A stretch of 64,000 bases of DNA from Devosia epidermidihirudinis (GTDB taxonomy: Bacteria > Pseudomonadota > Alphaproteobacteria > Rhizobiales > Devosiaceae): positions 372,001-436,000 of the forward strand of contig NZ_LANJ01000016.1 of NCBI RefSeq assembly GCF_000971295.1, read 5' to 3'. Of this stretch, positions 51,927 through 62,542 are shown piece after piece. A program made the position numbers and the translations under genes. Positions within the stretch are counted from its first letter, which is position 1, and each line of letters opens with the position of its first letter. The notes below the pieces were generated by a model, which did not search any database, was not told where the DNA came from, and saw only the letters and a program-made list of their open reading frames with translations.

Positions 51927-53378
51927 ATGAAACTGAACAAGAAGGCATCCGTGCTGTCGCTTGTTGGCGCATTCATGCTGACCGGCACCGCGCTGTCGGT
52001 CGCCGCCGACGTGCCCACGCTGCGCATGATGCTGCCCTTTGGCGCCACCGGCACCTGGACAACCCAGGGCGTGGCCGACGTAATGGCCGCGGTCAATCCA
52101 ATCCTTGAGGAAAAGATTGGTGCGCATCTCGATATCGTGCCGATCCCGGCTGCCGACTACAACCAGCGCATGACGCTGGTGATGTCCTCGCGCGAGGCCT
52201 TCGATATCGCGATGACTGCCCCATGGACCAACAACGTCTATCGCAACATCGCACAGGGTAACTTCCTGGGTCTGAATGACTATCTGGCCGAAGTGCCCGA
52301 GCTGACCGAAGCCGTTTCGCCCGAACTGCTGACAGTCGGCAGCGTTGCCGGTGAGCTCTATGGCATTCCAGTCGAACAGCTCTTCCCCAAGAGCTTCGGC
52401 TTCAGCGTCAAGACCGAGCTGGCGGACAAGTATGACATCGCCGTTGATGACATCACCTGGTTCGACGATCTGACGCCAGTGTTCGAGCGGGTTGTTGCAG
52501 GCGAAGGCCAGGGCTTCTACGCCTTTGGCGGCCGCCTTGCTGCACTGCCCGAACTGTTCGGCTTTGATCCCCCGCTGGGTGCAAATGCCGCCGCCGTGGT
52601 CAAGATGGACGATGCTGAGCGGAACGTCGTCAACCTCTACGCCACCGAGGAATACCGCGCGCTGATGCGTCTGCGTCGTGAATGGCACGTTGCGGGTCTG
52701 ACCGATCCGAACCCGATGAACCGCGAGCAGGCCCGCGCGGCCATCTCCGCCGGAACGCAGGGCTTCAACCTCGACAGCGCGCAGGACCGTCCGGGCGACC
52801 GTGCCTTCCTGGGGCTGGACTTCACCACCAAGCGATTTGCGCCGCTGGTGCTGACTACGGGCGCTATGAACGCATCGATGATGGCTGTGTCGGCCGATAG
52901 CCAGCATCCCGTCGAGGCGCTCAAGTTGATCACACTGCTCCATACCGATGCCGAAGTGTTCAACACTCTGGCGCTGGGCATTGAAGGCGTGAACTGGAAG
53001 CGTGCGGACAGCGGTCTGGTCGAGCTGACCGACAAGGCGTCGTACTGGCCAAACATCAACTGGGTGTGGGGCAATAGCTACCTAGCCTACCCACAGAAGC
53101 CGACCGACGAGGCAGACACTGCCGAAGCCAAGGCTGTGAATGCCGAAGCCAAGGCATCGACCATTCTGGGTTTTGCCTTCGACACCGTGCCGGTTGAAAA
53201 CGAAGTCGTCGCCATGTCCTCGATCCTCGCCAATTTCGAGCCACTCGAAGGCGGTCGCGTCGAAGACGTTGATGGCTATATCGACCAGCAGGTCGCGGCG
53301 CTTGAAGCTGCAGGCCTGGCCAAGGTGCAGGAAGAGATGAAGCGTCAGATCACCGAGTGGGCTGCCGCGCAACAGTAA
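51927..53378 (+). CDS. Oligosaccharide ABC transporter substrate-binding protein (LipO/DUF3502-like)
   Basis: A 483-residue secreted binding protein. The second ATG (51927) is chosen because AAGGAGG lies 8 bases upstream. The signal peptide is KLNKKASVLSLVGAFMLTGT ending ALSVAAD, without a lipobox cysteine. The body has LRMMLPFGATGTWTTQGVAD, FDIAMTAPWTNNVYRN and, in the C-terminal third, ALGIEGVNWKR with the DUF3502-like FDTVPVENEVVAMSSILANF. It belongs to the group that works with LplB/LplC permeases on complex oligosaccharides. A terminator follows, so it may be expressed more strongly than the genes beyond. Confidence 0.86.
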   Translation: MKLNKKASVLSLVGAFMLTGTALSVAADVPTLRMMLPFGATGTWTTQGVADVMAAVNPILEEKIGAHLDIVPIPAADYNQRMTLVMSSREAFDIAMTAPWTNNVYRNIAQGNFLGLNDYLAEVPELTEAVSPELLTVGSVAGELYGIPVEQLFPKSFGFSVKTELADKYDIAVDDITWFDDLTPVFERVVAGEGQGFYAFGGRLAALPELFGFDPPLGANAAAVVKMDDAERNVVNLYATEEYRALMRLRREWHVAGLTDPNPMNREQARAAISAGTQGFNLDSAQDRPGDRAFLGLDFTTKRFAPLVLTTGAMNASMMAVSADSQHPVEALKLITLLHTDAEVFNTLALGIEGVNWKRADSGLVELTDKASYWPNINWVWGNSYLAYPQKPTDEADTAEAKAVNAEAKASTILGFAFDTVPVENEVVAMSSILANFEPLEGGRVEDVDGYIDQQVAALEAAGLAKVQEEMKRQITEWAAAQQ

Positions 53379-53394
53379 GGTCCTCCCAGACCGA

Positions 53395-53427
53395 CCCGTC
53401 GGCGCCTAACGCCGCCGGCGGGTTTTT
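53395..53427 (+). terminator. Rho-independent terminator or attenuator inside the operon
   Basis: CCCGTCGGCG and CGCCGGCGGG pair (one G-T wobble) around a short loop, followed by TTTTTCT. It separates the binding-protein gene from the catabolic genes and would give partial termination. Confidence 0.75.
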
Positions 53428-53448
53428 CTCCGCACAGAGTTGTTTGCA

Positions 53449-55377
53449 ATGACTAAAACCTCTCCCCACACTGTTATCCGTGCCAGCGAGCCTTGCGCCA
53501 ATCCTCCCGCCTGGGCGGTCGCGGAGCGCGATCTGCTTGCGCGTCTCGATACGGCGGTTGAGCCCTATCTCGCCAAGTATCTCAAGGAAGACGGCACGCT
53601 GATCTACCGTGATGATTGGGTGCAGGGGCGTGATGGTCTCGATGACCTCTACGAGTCCTTCTACAATTTCCCGCTCGCCTACCTGCTGGGCGCCTCACCT
53701 GACCTGTTGGCCAGCGGCCATCGCCAATGGGAAGCCATGACCCGCCAGGGTGAGGCTTTTGGGCTGGTGCACAACGAATACGAAGTCGGATACGACCAGT
53801 TCCACCAGAGCGAAGGCAATCTGCTGTTCTACTTCCTCTGCGCGGCGGACCCAGAAAATCCCATGCTGCAGGAACGTGCCCGTCGCTTTGCCGGCCTCTA
53901 TATGAATGCGGATCCAGAAGCGCCGAACTACGACGAAGAGCACAATATCATCCGGGCCGTGCACAACGGTTCCAAGGGGCCGCGCTGGGGCTACATCGAC
54001 GGCGACAGCATGTGGTCCAAGGGCATGGCGCCCTATGGCCTGCCGTTCGACGATATCCCCGGCATCACCTCCTATGACGACATCGCCGCCTGGCACAACG
54101 ACCCCCGCCGCAACGAGAACAGCAAGCGCCTGATCGCCGTAATGAACGAGCGCATGGGCCGTGGCGACAGCGTGGCCAACCTGCCTGTCACCAGCCTTGT
54201 CACCAACGCTTTCCTGATGACCCGCGAACCGGCGTTCCGCCAGTGGGTGGTCAATTATGTGGGTGGCTGGTGGGCGCGTGCCGAGGCCAATAATGGCGTC
54301 ATCCCCGACAATGTCGGGCTTGATGGCGAAGTGGGTGAATATTTCGACGGCCGCTGGTATGGCGCCGCCTATGGCTGGAGCTGGCCGCACGGCTATGACA
54401 GCGTGATCGACGCCGCAACCGTGGCCGCCGTCAACACCGCCATGCTGACTGGCGACACCGGCTGGCTCGATCTGCCCGGCCGCCACTTCGACATGCTCTA
54501 TGAAAAAGGCGAGCGCATCGAAGATTTCCGCACCATCGAATCCTCGATCTCCAATGCCTGGATTCGCAACGCTGCCGCCGCGACCGGTCGCTACGATACC
54601 TATGTGATGCCCAAGCGGTTCAAGGACACCGGCTGGTTTGATTTCCAGACCATTGGCCTCGCCAATCTGGTGGCCAGCTGGTCGGTGACGCAGTCCGAAA
54701 CCGATCGCGCGCGCATGGCCCAGCTGGAGGCCGACGAGCCCTATGACTGGACGCAGAGCTACGCGTTCCACTCCAAAGGTGACGATAGTCACGACCGCCC
54801 CTGGCTGACCTTCCTTGAGGGGCGCAATCCCGAATATCCCGAGATTGCGCTGCGCCATGCCATGGAGCAGGTCGAGCATCGGCTCGAGCTGATCCGCACC
54901 GATGTGGCCGATCTCAGCCTCGTGCATATCCATCACTGGCAGAACCACAATCCGCTGACCACCGAGGCCCTGATCCAGCTGACGTTGGGTGCCCCGCAGG
55001 CGCTCTACAATGGCGGCTTCATCCAGTCCTGCTTCCGCTACTTCGATCCTGACCTTGCGCGTCCCGGCCTGCCCGCCGATGTGGCCGCTCTGGTATTTGC
55101 CATCGGCGAGGCCAGCGCCGGCCTGCAGCTGATCAACTTGTCCAAGACCAACACGCGTCGCGTTCTGGTTCAGGGCGGCTTCCATGGTGAGCACCGCATC
55201 ACCGCGGTCCGCGCCGAAGGCACCGACGCCGCAACGGCGGTCGGCAGCCGCTATCTGGTGGTCGATCTGCCTCCCGCAACAACCGTTCGGCTCGACGTCG
55301 GCCTGGCTCGCCTTGTGGCCGAGCCCGGCTACGATCTGCCCGACTATGCAGCATTCGCGTCGCAAGCAAACGACTGA
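53449..55377 (+). CDS. Unrecognised 642-residue enzyme of the polysaccharide locus
   Basis: Starts at the ATG at 53449. The sequence is soluble, without signal peptide, and rich in Trp, Tyr, Asp and His. Conspicuous segments are DDLYESFYNFPLAYLLGAS, VGYDQFHQSEGNLLFYFLCA, EEHNIIRAVHNGSKGPRWGY, EYFDGRWYGAAYGWSWPHGY and LSLVHIHHWQNHNPLTTEAL. Alternating helices with conserved aromatic-acid clusters suggest an (alpha/alpha) toroid, the fold of many glycosidases and lyases, with a C-terminal beta domain. I cannot name the family. Between a transporter and a UgpC-type ATPase gene it is probably a cytoplasmic glycosidase or lyase for the imported oligosaccharide. Confidence 0.7.
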   Translation: MTKTSPHTVIRASEPCANPPAWAVAERDLLARLDTAVEPYLAKYLKEDGTLIYRDDWVQGRDGLDDLYESFYNFPLAYLLGASPDLLASGHRQWEAMTRQGEAFGLVHNEYEVGYDQFHQSEGNLLFYFLCAADPENPMLQERARRFAGLYMNADPEAPNYDEEHNIIRAVHNGSKGPRWGYIDGDSMWSKGMAPYGLPFDDIPGITSYDDIAAWHNDPRRNENSKRLIAVMNERMGRGDSVANLPVTSLVTNAFLMTREPAFRQWVVNYVGGWWARAEANNGVIPDNVGLDGEVGEYFDGRWYGAAYGWSWPHGYDSVIDAATVAAVNTAMLTGDTGWLDLPGRHFDMLYEKGERIEDFRTIESSISNAWIRNAAAATGRYDTYVMPKRFKDTGWFDFQTIGLANLVASWSVTQSETDRARMAQLEADEPYDWTQSYAFHSKGDDSHDRPWLTFLEGRNPEYPEIALRHAMEQVEHRLELIRTDVADLSLVHIHHWQNHNPLTTEALIQLTLGAPQALYNGGFIQSCFRYFDPDLARPGLPADVAALVFAIGEASAGLQLINLSKTNTRRVLVQGGFHGEHRITAVRAEGTDAATAVGSRYLVVDLPPATTVRLDVGLARLVAEPGYDLPDYAAFASQAND

Positions 55378-55385
55378 GGAAGTCC

Positions 55386-56387
<1,002 letters not shown>

Positions 56388-56400
56388 AGGTCAGACGTCG

Positions 56401-57363
56401 ATGCGTTCCCGTCAGGTGGGGCAAACCGCCCTCCAAATCTGCGAACTCGCCTTCGGCGGCGCCAGCATTGAGCAGGCGACCGACGCCGAGGCCAACGCCG
56501 TGCTCGAAGATGCCTGGTCCGCCGGTATCCGGCACTTCGACACGGCGCCGCATTACGGTCCCGCCGTGTCCGAGGTGCGCATTGGCCGTTTCCTCGCTGG
56601 CAAACCGGCGGCAGACTTCACCATCTCCACCAAGGTGGGGCGCCTGCTGGTGCCAGACACTACCGGGGCGCTGCAGCGTCATATGGATTACACCTACGAT
56701 GGTATCATGCGCTCGGTCGACGAGAGCCGGCAGCGCACGGGGCTCGACCGCTTCAACGTCTTGCTGGTGCACGATATTGGCCCGACCACTTATGGCGAGA
56801 ACGGTGAGCGCAGCCACCTCGCCGACTTGTTCGACTCAGGCTGGAGGGGGTTGGAGCAGCTGCGGAGCGAGGGCTCGTGCGATGCCATCGGGCTAGGCGT
56901 CAACGGCGTCGAGATTTGTCTGACGGTTCTCGAACGCGTGCAGCTCGACATCATTCTGCTGGCCGGACGCTATAGCCTGCTCGACCCTCAGGCCGATGCC
57001 GAACTGATCCCGCTCTGCGAGGAGCGCGCCGTTTCCTTGCTGCTAGGGGGCGTGTTCAATACCGGCATTCTCGCCACGGGCGCCGTTCCCGGCGCGCTGT
57101 TTCAGTACAGACCAGCCAGCGAAGAAATGCTGGAAAAAACCCGGCAGATTGAAGCGGTGTGCGCCGAATTCAATGTGCCGCTGCCGGCCGCCGCTTTGCA
57201 GTTTGCCAAGGGCCATCCGGTCGTCCCATCGCTGCTGGTGGCAACAGCCAGCCGCGATCAACTGGCGTCCAACCTGGCCAATTACCAGTTCCCCATTCCA
57301 GCCGAATTCTGGGTCCGACTTTCCGAACGCGGGCTCGCTCGCCACTACTCATTGGACAAATGA
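56401..57363 (+). CDS. Aldo/keto reductase, D-threo-aldose (L-fucose) dehydrogenase-like
   Basis: A 320-residue TIM barrel; the ATG at 56401 is chosen because the frame upstream overlaps the ATPase gene. The AKR signatures are ELAFGGASIEQ, GIRHFDTAPHYGPAVSEVRI (catalytic Asp and Tyr), TKVGRLL (Lys) and DRFNVLLVHDIG. It resembles the D-threo-aldose 1-dehydrogenase group that oxidises L-fucose and related sugars to lactones. The lactonase and mutarotase genes downstream fit this role. Confidence 0.84.
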   Translation: MRSRQVGQTALQICELAFGGASIEQATDAEANAVLEDAWSAGIRHFDTAPHYGPAVSEVRIGRFLAGKPAADFTISTKVGRLLVPDTTGALQRHMDYTYDGIMRSVDESRQRTGLDRFNVLLVHDIGPTTYGENGERSHLADLFDSGWRGLEQLRSEGSCDAIGLGVNGVEICLTVLERVQLDIILLAGRYSLLDPQADAELIPLCEERAVSLLLGGVFNTGILATGAVPGALFQYRPASEEMLEKTRQIEAVCAEFNVPLPAAALQFAKGHPVVPSLLVATASRDQLASNLANYQFPIPAEFWVRLSERGLARHYSLDK

Positions 57364-58565
57364 TGACTTTTCCCGCCGTTGCCCGGTCCACGCCCGTATT
57401 GGCCGAAGACCTGACTCGCCATGATCCATATGAAGCCACGCTTGGCCGTTGCATCGCCATGCTGGAGCGCGTGTCTGATATCGACGGCGATCGCGCACCG
57501 CGCCTGGGCAATGCCGACCTGAGCTGGACCTATTGCCCCGAGCATGACTGGGTCGCTTCATTCCGCATCGGCACGCTGTGGCTGTCGTACCAGACCACCG
57601 GAAACACCTATTTTCAGGACCGCGCGCGCGTCCGCGACAGCTATTACGACAAGCTGCTGGTGACGCCGGATTGGCACGACCACGATCTGGGCTTTCTGTT
57701 TTCGCTGAGCGCAGTGGCTGATTACCGGCTCACCACCAATCCGGTCGCGCGTGAGCGGGCCCTGGGTGGCGCCCGCTTGCTGGCCAGCCGCTTTGTTGAA
57801 AACGGCGGCTATATCCTTGCGTGGGACGAGCGCGTTGCCTTCGACAACAGCGAGAAGGGTGAGGCCTGGTCGCGCTTTGTCAAAGGCCGCATGATCGCCG
57901 ACACGATGCAGAACCTAGCGCTGCTCTATTGGGCCGCCGATCAGGAAGGCGATCCTCGCTTCGCCGAGATTGCCACGCGCCATGCACGCTCGGCCGCGCA
58001 ATATCTCCTGCGCGAGGACGGCACGAGCTTCCATACGTTTGCCTTCGATCCCGCGACTGGTGCCCCGGTCGGCGGCGCGACCCATCAGGGGTTTTCGAAC
58101 GCCTCCTGCTGGTCGCGTGGCCAGGCGTGGCTGATCCACGGCTTCGCGCAGACCTATGCCTTGTCTGGCGAAACCTTCAGTCTCGACGCGGCGCGCAAGG
58201 TGGCGGGCAAGTTCGAAGAGCTGATGGGCGACGACCTTGTGCCGGTCTGGGACTTTGATGCGCCCCGCGAGGGCGAGGTGATCGTCGACAGCTCCGCTGG
58301 TGCCGTTGCCGCTGCGGGCTATCTGTTGCTCGCCAGTCTGGTCGAGGGCGAGGAACGCAAGCGTTGGCGCGCGACCGGGCTGCGCCTGCTCGATGGACTG
58401 TTGCAGCGCTGCGACCTGACCGGTCGGACCGATGCACAGGGCTTTCTGGACGAGGGGGCAGCGAACGTTCCCAAGGGCCGCGCGCGCAATATGCTGCCCT
58501 ATGGCGACTACTACTTCATGGAGGCCCTGATGCGCGCGACGGGTCATCATCGCTTCTTCTGGTGA
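57360..58565 (+). CDS. Glycoside hydrolase family 88/105-like unsaturated glucuronyl hydrolase
   Basis: A 401-residue (alpha/alpha)6-barrel protein. The ATG overlaps the previous stop (ATGA). The GH88 features are WHDHDLGFLFSLSAVADYRL (the catalytic Asp region), ATHQGFSNASCWSRGQAWLI, VIVDSSAGAVAAAGYLLLAS and MLPYGDYYFMEALMR. The family removes the unsaturated uronate left by polysaccharide lyases. This agrees with the heparinase-like lyase and the KduI/KduD enzymes in the same locus. No signal peptide, so it is cytoplasmic. Confidence 0.88.
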   Translation: MMTFPAVARSTPVLAEDLTRHDPYEATLGRCIAMLERVSDIDGDRAPRLGNADLSWTYCPEHDWVASFRIGTLWLSYQTTGNTYFQDRARVRDSYYDKLLVTPDWHDHDLGFLFSLSAVADYRLTTNPVARERALGGARLLASRFVENGGYILAWDERVAFDNSEKGEAWSRFVKGRMIADTMQNLALLYWAADQEGDPRFAEIATRHARSAAQYLLREDGTSFHTFAFDPATGAPVGGATHQGFSNASCWSRGQAWLIHGFAQTYALSGETFSLDAARKVAGKFEELMGDDLVPVWDFDAPREGEVIVDSSAGAVAAAGYLLLASLVEGEERKRWRATGLRLLDGLLQRCDLTGRTDAQGFLDEGAANVPKGRARNMLPYGDYYFMEALMRATGHHRFFW

Positions 58566-58569
58566 TATC

Positions 58570-60465
58570 ATGACAGTCCAGCACCCACGCGACGTCGCGC
58601 CTGTGTCCACGCGCGATGAGATGGCGGCCTATCTGCTCGCCCTTTATGCGCCGCTTGAGGGTTACTATTCGCCCGGTCGTGCGCAGGTGCGGCTAGCCCC
58701 CTTTGCAGGGGATTTTGACGTGGAGTCTGGCTATCTCGAAGGCTTCGCGCGTCCCCTCTGGGGCCTCGCGCCGCTGCTGAAGGGGGGCTACGAGGTTCCC
58801 TTCTGGCCTGAAGTGCTCAAGGGCCTGAGCAATGGCGTTGACCCGGAGCACCCCGAATATTGGGGCGACGTTGTCGACTTCGACCAGCGCATTGTTGAAT
58901 CGGCCGCCATCTCCTTCACGCTGATGCTGGTGCCCGAGAAGAGCTGGGCGCTGCTGGACGAGAAGGCGCAGGCCAATCTTGCGCGCTGGCTCACCCAGGT
59001 TGTTACCGTCAAATCGCCCCCCAATAACTGGGGCTTCTTTCAGGTTCTGGGCCATCTCGCGCTCAATGGGCTGGGGTTCCAGACCAACCGGGAGTCGCTC
59101 GAAACGCTGCTCGATTTCCTTGAATCCTGCACCATCGGCCCCGACGGCTGGTCGTCCGACGGATTGCGGCCACAGGTCGACCACTATGTCGGCTTCGCCA
59201 TGCATTTTTACGCGTTGCTCTACGCGGAGTTTTCCGACAACGCGGTGCGCAGTGAACGCTTTCGAGCGCGGGCGAAGGCTTTTGGCACCCAGTTCCGGGA
59301 ATGGTTTGCCGATGATGGTGCGGCGCTGCCTTATGGACGAAGCCTGGTCTATCGCTTCGCGCACGGCTCGTTCTGGAGCGCCGCTGCCTTTGCCGATGCT
59401 TCGGACTTTAGCCCCGGCGAACTCAAGCGTCTGGCTCTCGGCAATGTCCGCTGGTGGCAGGGAACGGACGCGCTGGATCGCGATGGTGTCCTCTCGATTG
59501 GTTTCGCCTATCCCAACCCCGTCGTTGCGGAATTCTACACCTCGGCCCAGTCACCCTATTGGGCATTCAAAGCCTTCCTGCCGCTTGCCCTGCCACCGGA
59601 GCATCCATTTTGGCAGGCTGTCGAACAGGCGCCGGTTTCTCAGCCGTCCGCGCGCCTGCAGCCGGTTCCGGGCATGGTCATCCAGCGTCATGCAGGTGTG
59701 GTCACCGCGCTGGCCGGTGGACAGGAGGCCGCTGACCGCTTTCTCCACACTGCTGAGAAATACGGCAAGTTCGCCTATTCGACCCGATACGGTTTTGGCG
59801 TTGAGCGCGACAGCCGCTGCTTTGCCTTTGGCGCCTTTGACAGCATGTTGGCGTTGAGCATTGATGGCGTTCACTACGCGATGCGCAAGCACAGCGACGA
59901 ACACGGCATTTTCGAGGGCGTGCAATATTCCAAATGGACGCCACTGCCCGGCGTGACTGTTGAAACGGCGACCATCCCGGCAGGCGTTGGTCACTTCCGG
60001 GCGCACATCATCGATACGCCGCAGGCGCTTCAGCTCGCAGAGGGCGGTTTCTCACTGGCGATGCCGCGCCGTTCGTCCGTCAGCATGGCAGGCGACGACA
60101 GCTCAATCGTCCTGTCGACCGATGGCGATGCGTCCGCCTTGCATGTCATTTCAGCACCAGCGCCTGTTGCCCTGCAACATCAGATCGGTGCACCGGGCTC
60201 CCATCTCTACTTCCCGCGCGCAGTGGTGCCACAGGCCCGCCTGTCGATTGAGCCGGGTCGCCATGTGCTGGTGAGCTGGTTCGCGGCGTCGCCTGACAAA
60301 GCCGCCGTGGCCGAGGGGCCGCCCGCTGCGCCCGATACCGAGGGGCTGTTTGAGCGCCTGCGGGCCAATGCCCGCCCGCCCGAGGGCTGGCACGCGACAT
60401 CCAAAAACGCGGTCGCCTTCCTCGTCGCCCGGGATCAGGCGACCAATAAATTGGGCCGCGCATGA
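58570..60465 (+). CDS. DUF2264 domain protein (probable glycosidase)
   Basis: A 631-residue protein. The DUF2264 pattern is clear: GYLEGFARPLWGLAPLLKGG, VVTVKSPPNNWGFFQVLGHL, GWSSDGLRPQVDHYVGFAMH, GAALPYGRSLVYRFAHGSFW and YTSAQSPYWAFKAFLPLALP. Proteins of this family have been linked to release of terminal glucuronic acid in complex glycans (GH154-type; from memory, not checked). It lies 4 bases after the GH88-like gene and overlaps the lactonase gene by 4 bases. It is probably a cytoplasmic exo-acting enzyme of the pathway. Confidence 0.78.
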   Translation: MTVQHPRDVAPVSTRDEMAAYLLALYAPLEGYYSPGRAQVRLAPFAGDFDVESGYLEGFARPLWGLAPLLKGGYEVPFWPEVLKGLSNGVDPEHPEYWGDVVDFDQRIVESAAISFTLMLVPEKSWALLDEKAQANLARWLTQVVTVKSPPNNWGFFQVLGHLALNGLGFQTNRESLETLLDFLESCTIGPDGWSSDGLRPQVDHYVGFAMHFYALLYAEFSDNAVRSERFRARAKAFGTQFREWFADDGAALPYGRSLVYRFAHGSFWSAAAFADASDFSPGELKRLALGNVRWWQGTDALDRDGVLSIGFAYPNPVVAEFYTSAQSPYWAFKAFLPLALPPEHPFWQAVEQAPVSQPSARLQPVPGMVIQRHAGVVTALAGGQEAADRFLHTAEKYGKFAYSTRYGFGVERDSRCFAFGAFDSMLALSIDGVHYAMRKHSDEHGIFEGVQYSKWTPLPGVTVETATIPAGVGHFRAHIIDTPQALQLAEGGFSLAMPRRSSVSMAGDDSSIVLSTDGDASALHVISAPAPVALQHQIGAPGSHLYFPRAVVPQARLSIEPGRHVLVSWFAASPDKAAVAEGPPAAPDTEGLFERLRANARPPEGWHATSKNAVAFLVARDQATNKLGRA

Positions 60466-61313
60466 TCATCGATAGTCACCAGCATTTCTGGCGTCTTGAG
60501 ACGGGGTTCTATGACTGGATCCCGCCCGCCGACGCCGTCCTGCGCCGCGACTTTGGCGTGGCCGATCTGGCGCCTGAGCTCCGCGCGCTTGGTATTGGCG
60601 GCACGGTTCTTGTGCAGGCCGCCAATACCGAAGAAGAGCTGCCGGAGCTTGCCGCGCTGGCGGCAGCATCTGGCTTTGTCTTGGGTATTGTGGGTCCGCT
60701 TGAAGTTGACCGGGCCGATGTCGCCGCGCGCATAGCTACAATGGCGGCGCTGCCTCTCGTTGTCGGTTTTCGTCCGCCCTTTACGCCCTTGTTCGACACA
60801 GGGGGCAGTCTCACCGAGAACGCTGAAACAGCGCTGGCCGCAATCGAGCACCATGGCCTGGCCTTCGATTGTCTGGCGGTTGGCCCGGCGCTGGGGTTGA
60901 TCCCCACGCTCGCCCAGCGTTTCGAGAGTGTCCCCTTTGTGGTCGACCACGGCGGCAATCCCAATCTGTCTGAGGGGATGGTCAGTGTCGAATGGCGCAA
61001 GAGCATGGAGGCGATCGCCCGCCAACCCAATGCGGTGTGTAAGCTCTCTGGCCTGCTGACCCGCGTGCCACCTGGCAGCGGCACAAGCCTTCTTGCCGAA
61101 CACGTGTCGATCCTGCTCCAGCTCTTCGGGCCATCGCGTTTGCTGTGGGGCAGTGACTGGCCAGTGCTGACCAAGGCCGGCAGCTACAGCACCTGGCTCG
61201 ACCTCAGTCGCGCGCTTCTCTCGCACCTCAGTGGTGACGAAACCGCAGCGGTTTTTGGCGGCAATGCTGCCCGCATCTACAAGCTTGGAGGTCGCGATGG
61301 CGTCGCAATCTGA
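60462..61313 (+). CDS. Amidohydrolase, L-fucono/rhamnono-lactonase-like
   Basis: A 283-residue amidohydrolase-2 protein: MIIDSHQHFWRLETGFYDWI (HxH metal ligands), TVLVQAANTEEEL, PFVVDHGGNPN, AVCKLSGLLTR and the C-terminal RLLWGSDWPVLTKAGSY (Asp). This is the COG3618 lactonase group that opens L-fuconolactone and related lactones. It would act after the aldo/keto reductase. Its end overlaps the mutarotase gene by 17 bases. Confidence 0.86.
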   Translation: MIIDSHQHFWRLETGFYDWIPPADAVLRRDFGVADLAPELRALGIGGTVLVQAANTEEELPELAALAAASGFVLGIVGPLEVDRADVAARIATMAALPLVVGFRPPFTPLFDTGGSLTENAETALAAIEHHGLAFDCLAVGPALGLIPTLAQRFESVPFVVDHGGNPNLSEGMVSVEWRKSMEAIARQPNAVCKLSGLLTRVPPGSGTSLLAEHVSILLQLFGPSRLLWGSDWPVLTKAGSYSTWLDLSRALLSHLSGDETAAVFGGNAARIYKLGGRDGVAI

Positions 61314-61641
61314 ACTGCTGGTCTATGTCTGCCGACTGCATCGCGACAAGATCGCGCTCTACGAACAGATCCACGATGGCATGCCTCCGCGCCACGCCGA
61401 GGTGACGCGCCTCGGCTACGAGGTGCTCGATATCTATCGCCTCGATGACCAACTCATCATGCTCTCGCGCCGCCCGGCGGGTCCGTTGCCCGAGGCAACC
61501 GAAGAGTCAAAAGCCTTCGCCGCCAAGTGGCACGCTGCCCTCGCCGAATGCTTTGCCGAGCCCTGGAAGCAAGCTGATCCCATTTTCTCGCTTGCCACTG
61601 CTGGCAGCGCGACACCTCAAGACACGGTGGCCCAGCCATGA
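61297..61641 (+). CDS. L-rhamnose/L-fucose mutarotase family protein
   Basis: A 114-residue protein of the RhaM/FucU-like (DUF718) group; GGAGGTCGCG precedes the ATG. It reads LLVYVCRLHRDKIALYEQIH, then VTRLGYEVLDIYRLDDQLIM and FAAKWHAAL. The family interconverts alpha and beta anomers of 6-deoxysugars. Its presence supports a 6-deoxyhexose in the substrate. Confidence 0.82.
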   Translation: MASQSELLVYVCRLHRDKIALYEQIHDGMPPRHAEVTRLGYEVLDIYRLDDQLIMLSRRPAGPLPEATEESKAFAAKWHAALAECFAEPWKQADPIFSLATAGSATPQDTVAQP

Positions 61642-62483
61642 AGTTCGCCAGTTTTATCATTGATGACATCGCCCATTATGGCGTGGTGCGTGGGGAGGTG
61701 GTGCATGCTGTGCCATCGACGGTCACCCGGGAGTTTCCCGATCTTGCCAGCGCCATAGCGGCACAGGCACTGCCCCAGGTGGCCGACGCTGCCGTGCGCG
61801 ATGGCGCGGTCTATCCGATTGCCACTTTGCAGTTCGCCCCGGTTATCCCCAAGCCCGGCAAGATCATCTGCGTTGGCCTCAACTATCGTGCCCATGGTGA
61901 CGAGACGGGCCGACCCGACTTCCCTGCGCTGTTCGTGCGCTTTGCCGACACCCAGATTGGCCACGGCGAAGACCTGCAGATGTCTGCGGAATCGGAAATG
62001 TTCGATTTTGAGGGCGAGCTGGCGGTGGTGATTGGTAAGCCCGGGCACCAGATTGGGCCAGAGGCAGCGCTCGATCACGTCGCCGGCTATTCCTGCTACA
62101 ATGACGCCACGATGCGTGATTGGCAGCGGCATTCCACCCAGTACACGGCTGGCAAGAACTTCCCCGGCACAGGCGCCTTCGGGCCGTTCCTCGTCACTGC
62201 CGATAGCGTCGGCGACCCGACCAATCTGGCGATCGAAACTCGTGTCGATGGTGTTGCGCTGCAGAGCGCCAGCACCGCCGATATGCTGTTTTCGGTGACC
62301 GATATCATCGCCTACGTGTCACGCTTCACGGCGCTTTCGCCTGGTGACGTGCTGGTGACCGGAACGCCAGTGGGGGCAGGATCGGGGCGCAAGCCACCGG
62401 TGTTCCTGCGTCCCGGCACGGTGGTTGAAGTGGAAATCGCCCGCGTCGGCCTCTTGCGCAACACAGTCAGCGCAGCGCGCTAG
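61638..62483 (+). CDS. Fumarylacetoacetate hydrolase family protein
   Basis: A 281-residue FAH-fold protein: KPGKIICVGLNYRAHGDETG, FDFEGELAVVIGKPGHQI (metal-binding acids), GYSCYNDATMRDWQ, KNFPGTGAFGPFLVTADSVG and SPGDVLVTGTPVGAGSGRKP. In 6-deoxysugar loci the family hydrolyses 2,4-diketo-3-deoxy-acids to pyruvate and a small acid, the last step of the non-phosphorylating fucose/rhamnose route. Overlaps the previous gene by 4 bases. Confidence 0.84.
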   Translation: MKFASFIIDDIAHYGVVRGEVVHAVPSTVTREFPDLASAIAAQALPQVADAAVRDGAVYPIATLQFAPVIPKPGKIICVGLNYRAHGDETGRPDFPALFVRFADTQIGHGEDLQMSAESEMFDFEGELAVVIGKPGHQIGPEAALDHVAGYSCYNDATMRDWQRHSTQYTAGKNFPGTGAFGPFLVTADSVGDPTNLAIETRVDGVALQSASTADMLFSVTDIIAYVSRFTALSPGDVLVTGTPVGAGSGRKPPVFLRPGTVVEVEIARVGLLRNTVSAAR

Positions 62484-62504
62484 CCTTTCCCCCAATTGTA
62501 ACCG

Positions 62505-62524
62505 CCTGCGCGTTTCGCGGCAGG
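62505..62524 (+). promoter_or_regulatory. Short intergenic hairpin before kduI
   Basis: CCTGC and GCAGG flank GCG/CGC around TTT, a stem with one bulge in the 59-base gap before kduI. No T-run follows, so it is more likely an mRNA processing or stability element than a terminator. Confidence 0.35.
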
Positions 62525-62542
62525 CCCAAAAGGATAAGTTCA

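Noticed and set aside
53695..55365. Minus-strand open frame of about 556 codons
   Set aside because: Antisense to the 642-residue enzyme gene, which fits operon spacing and strand; the antisense product is Gly/His/Ala-rich without domains.
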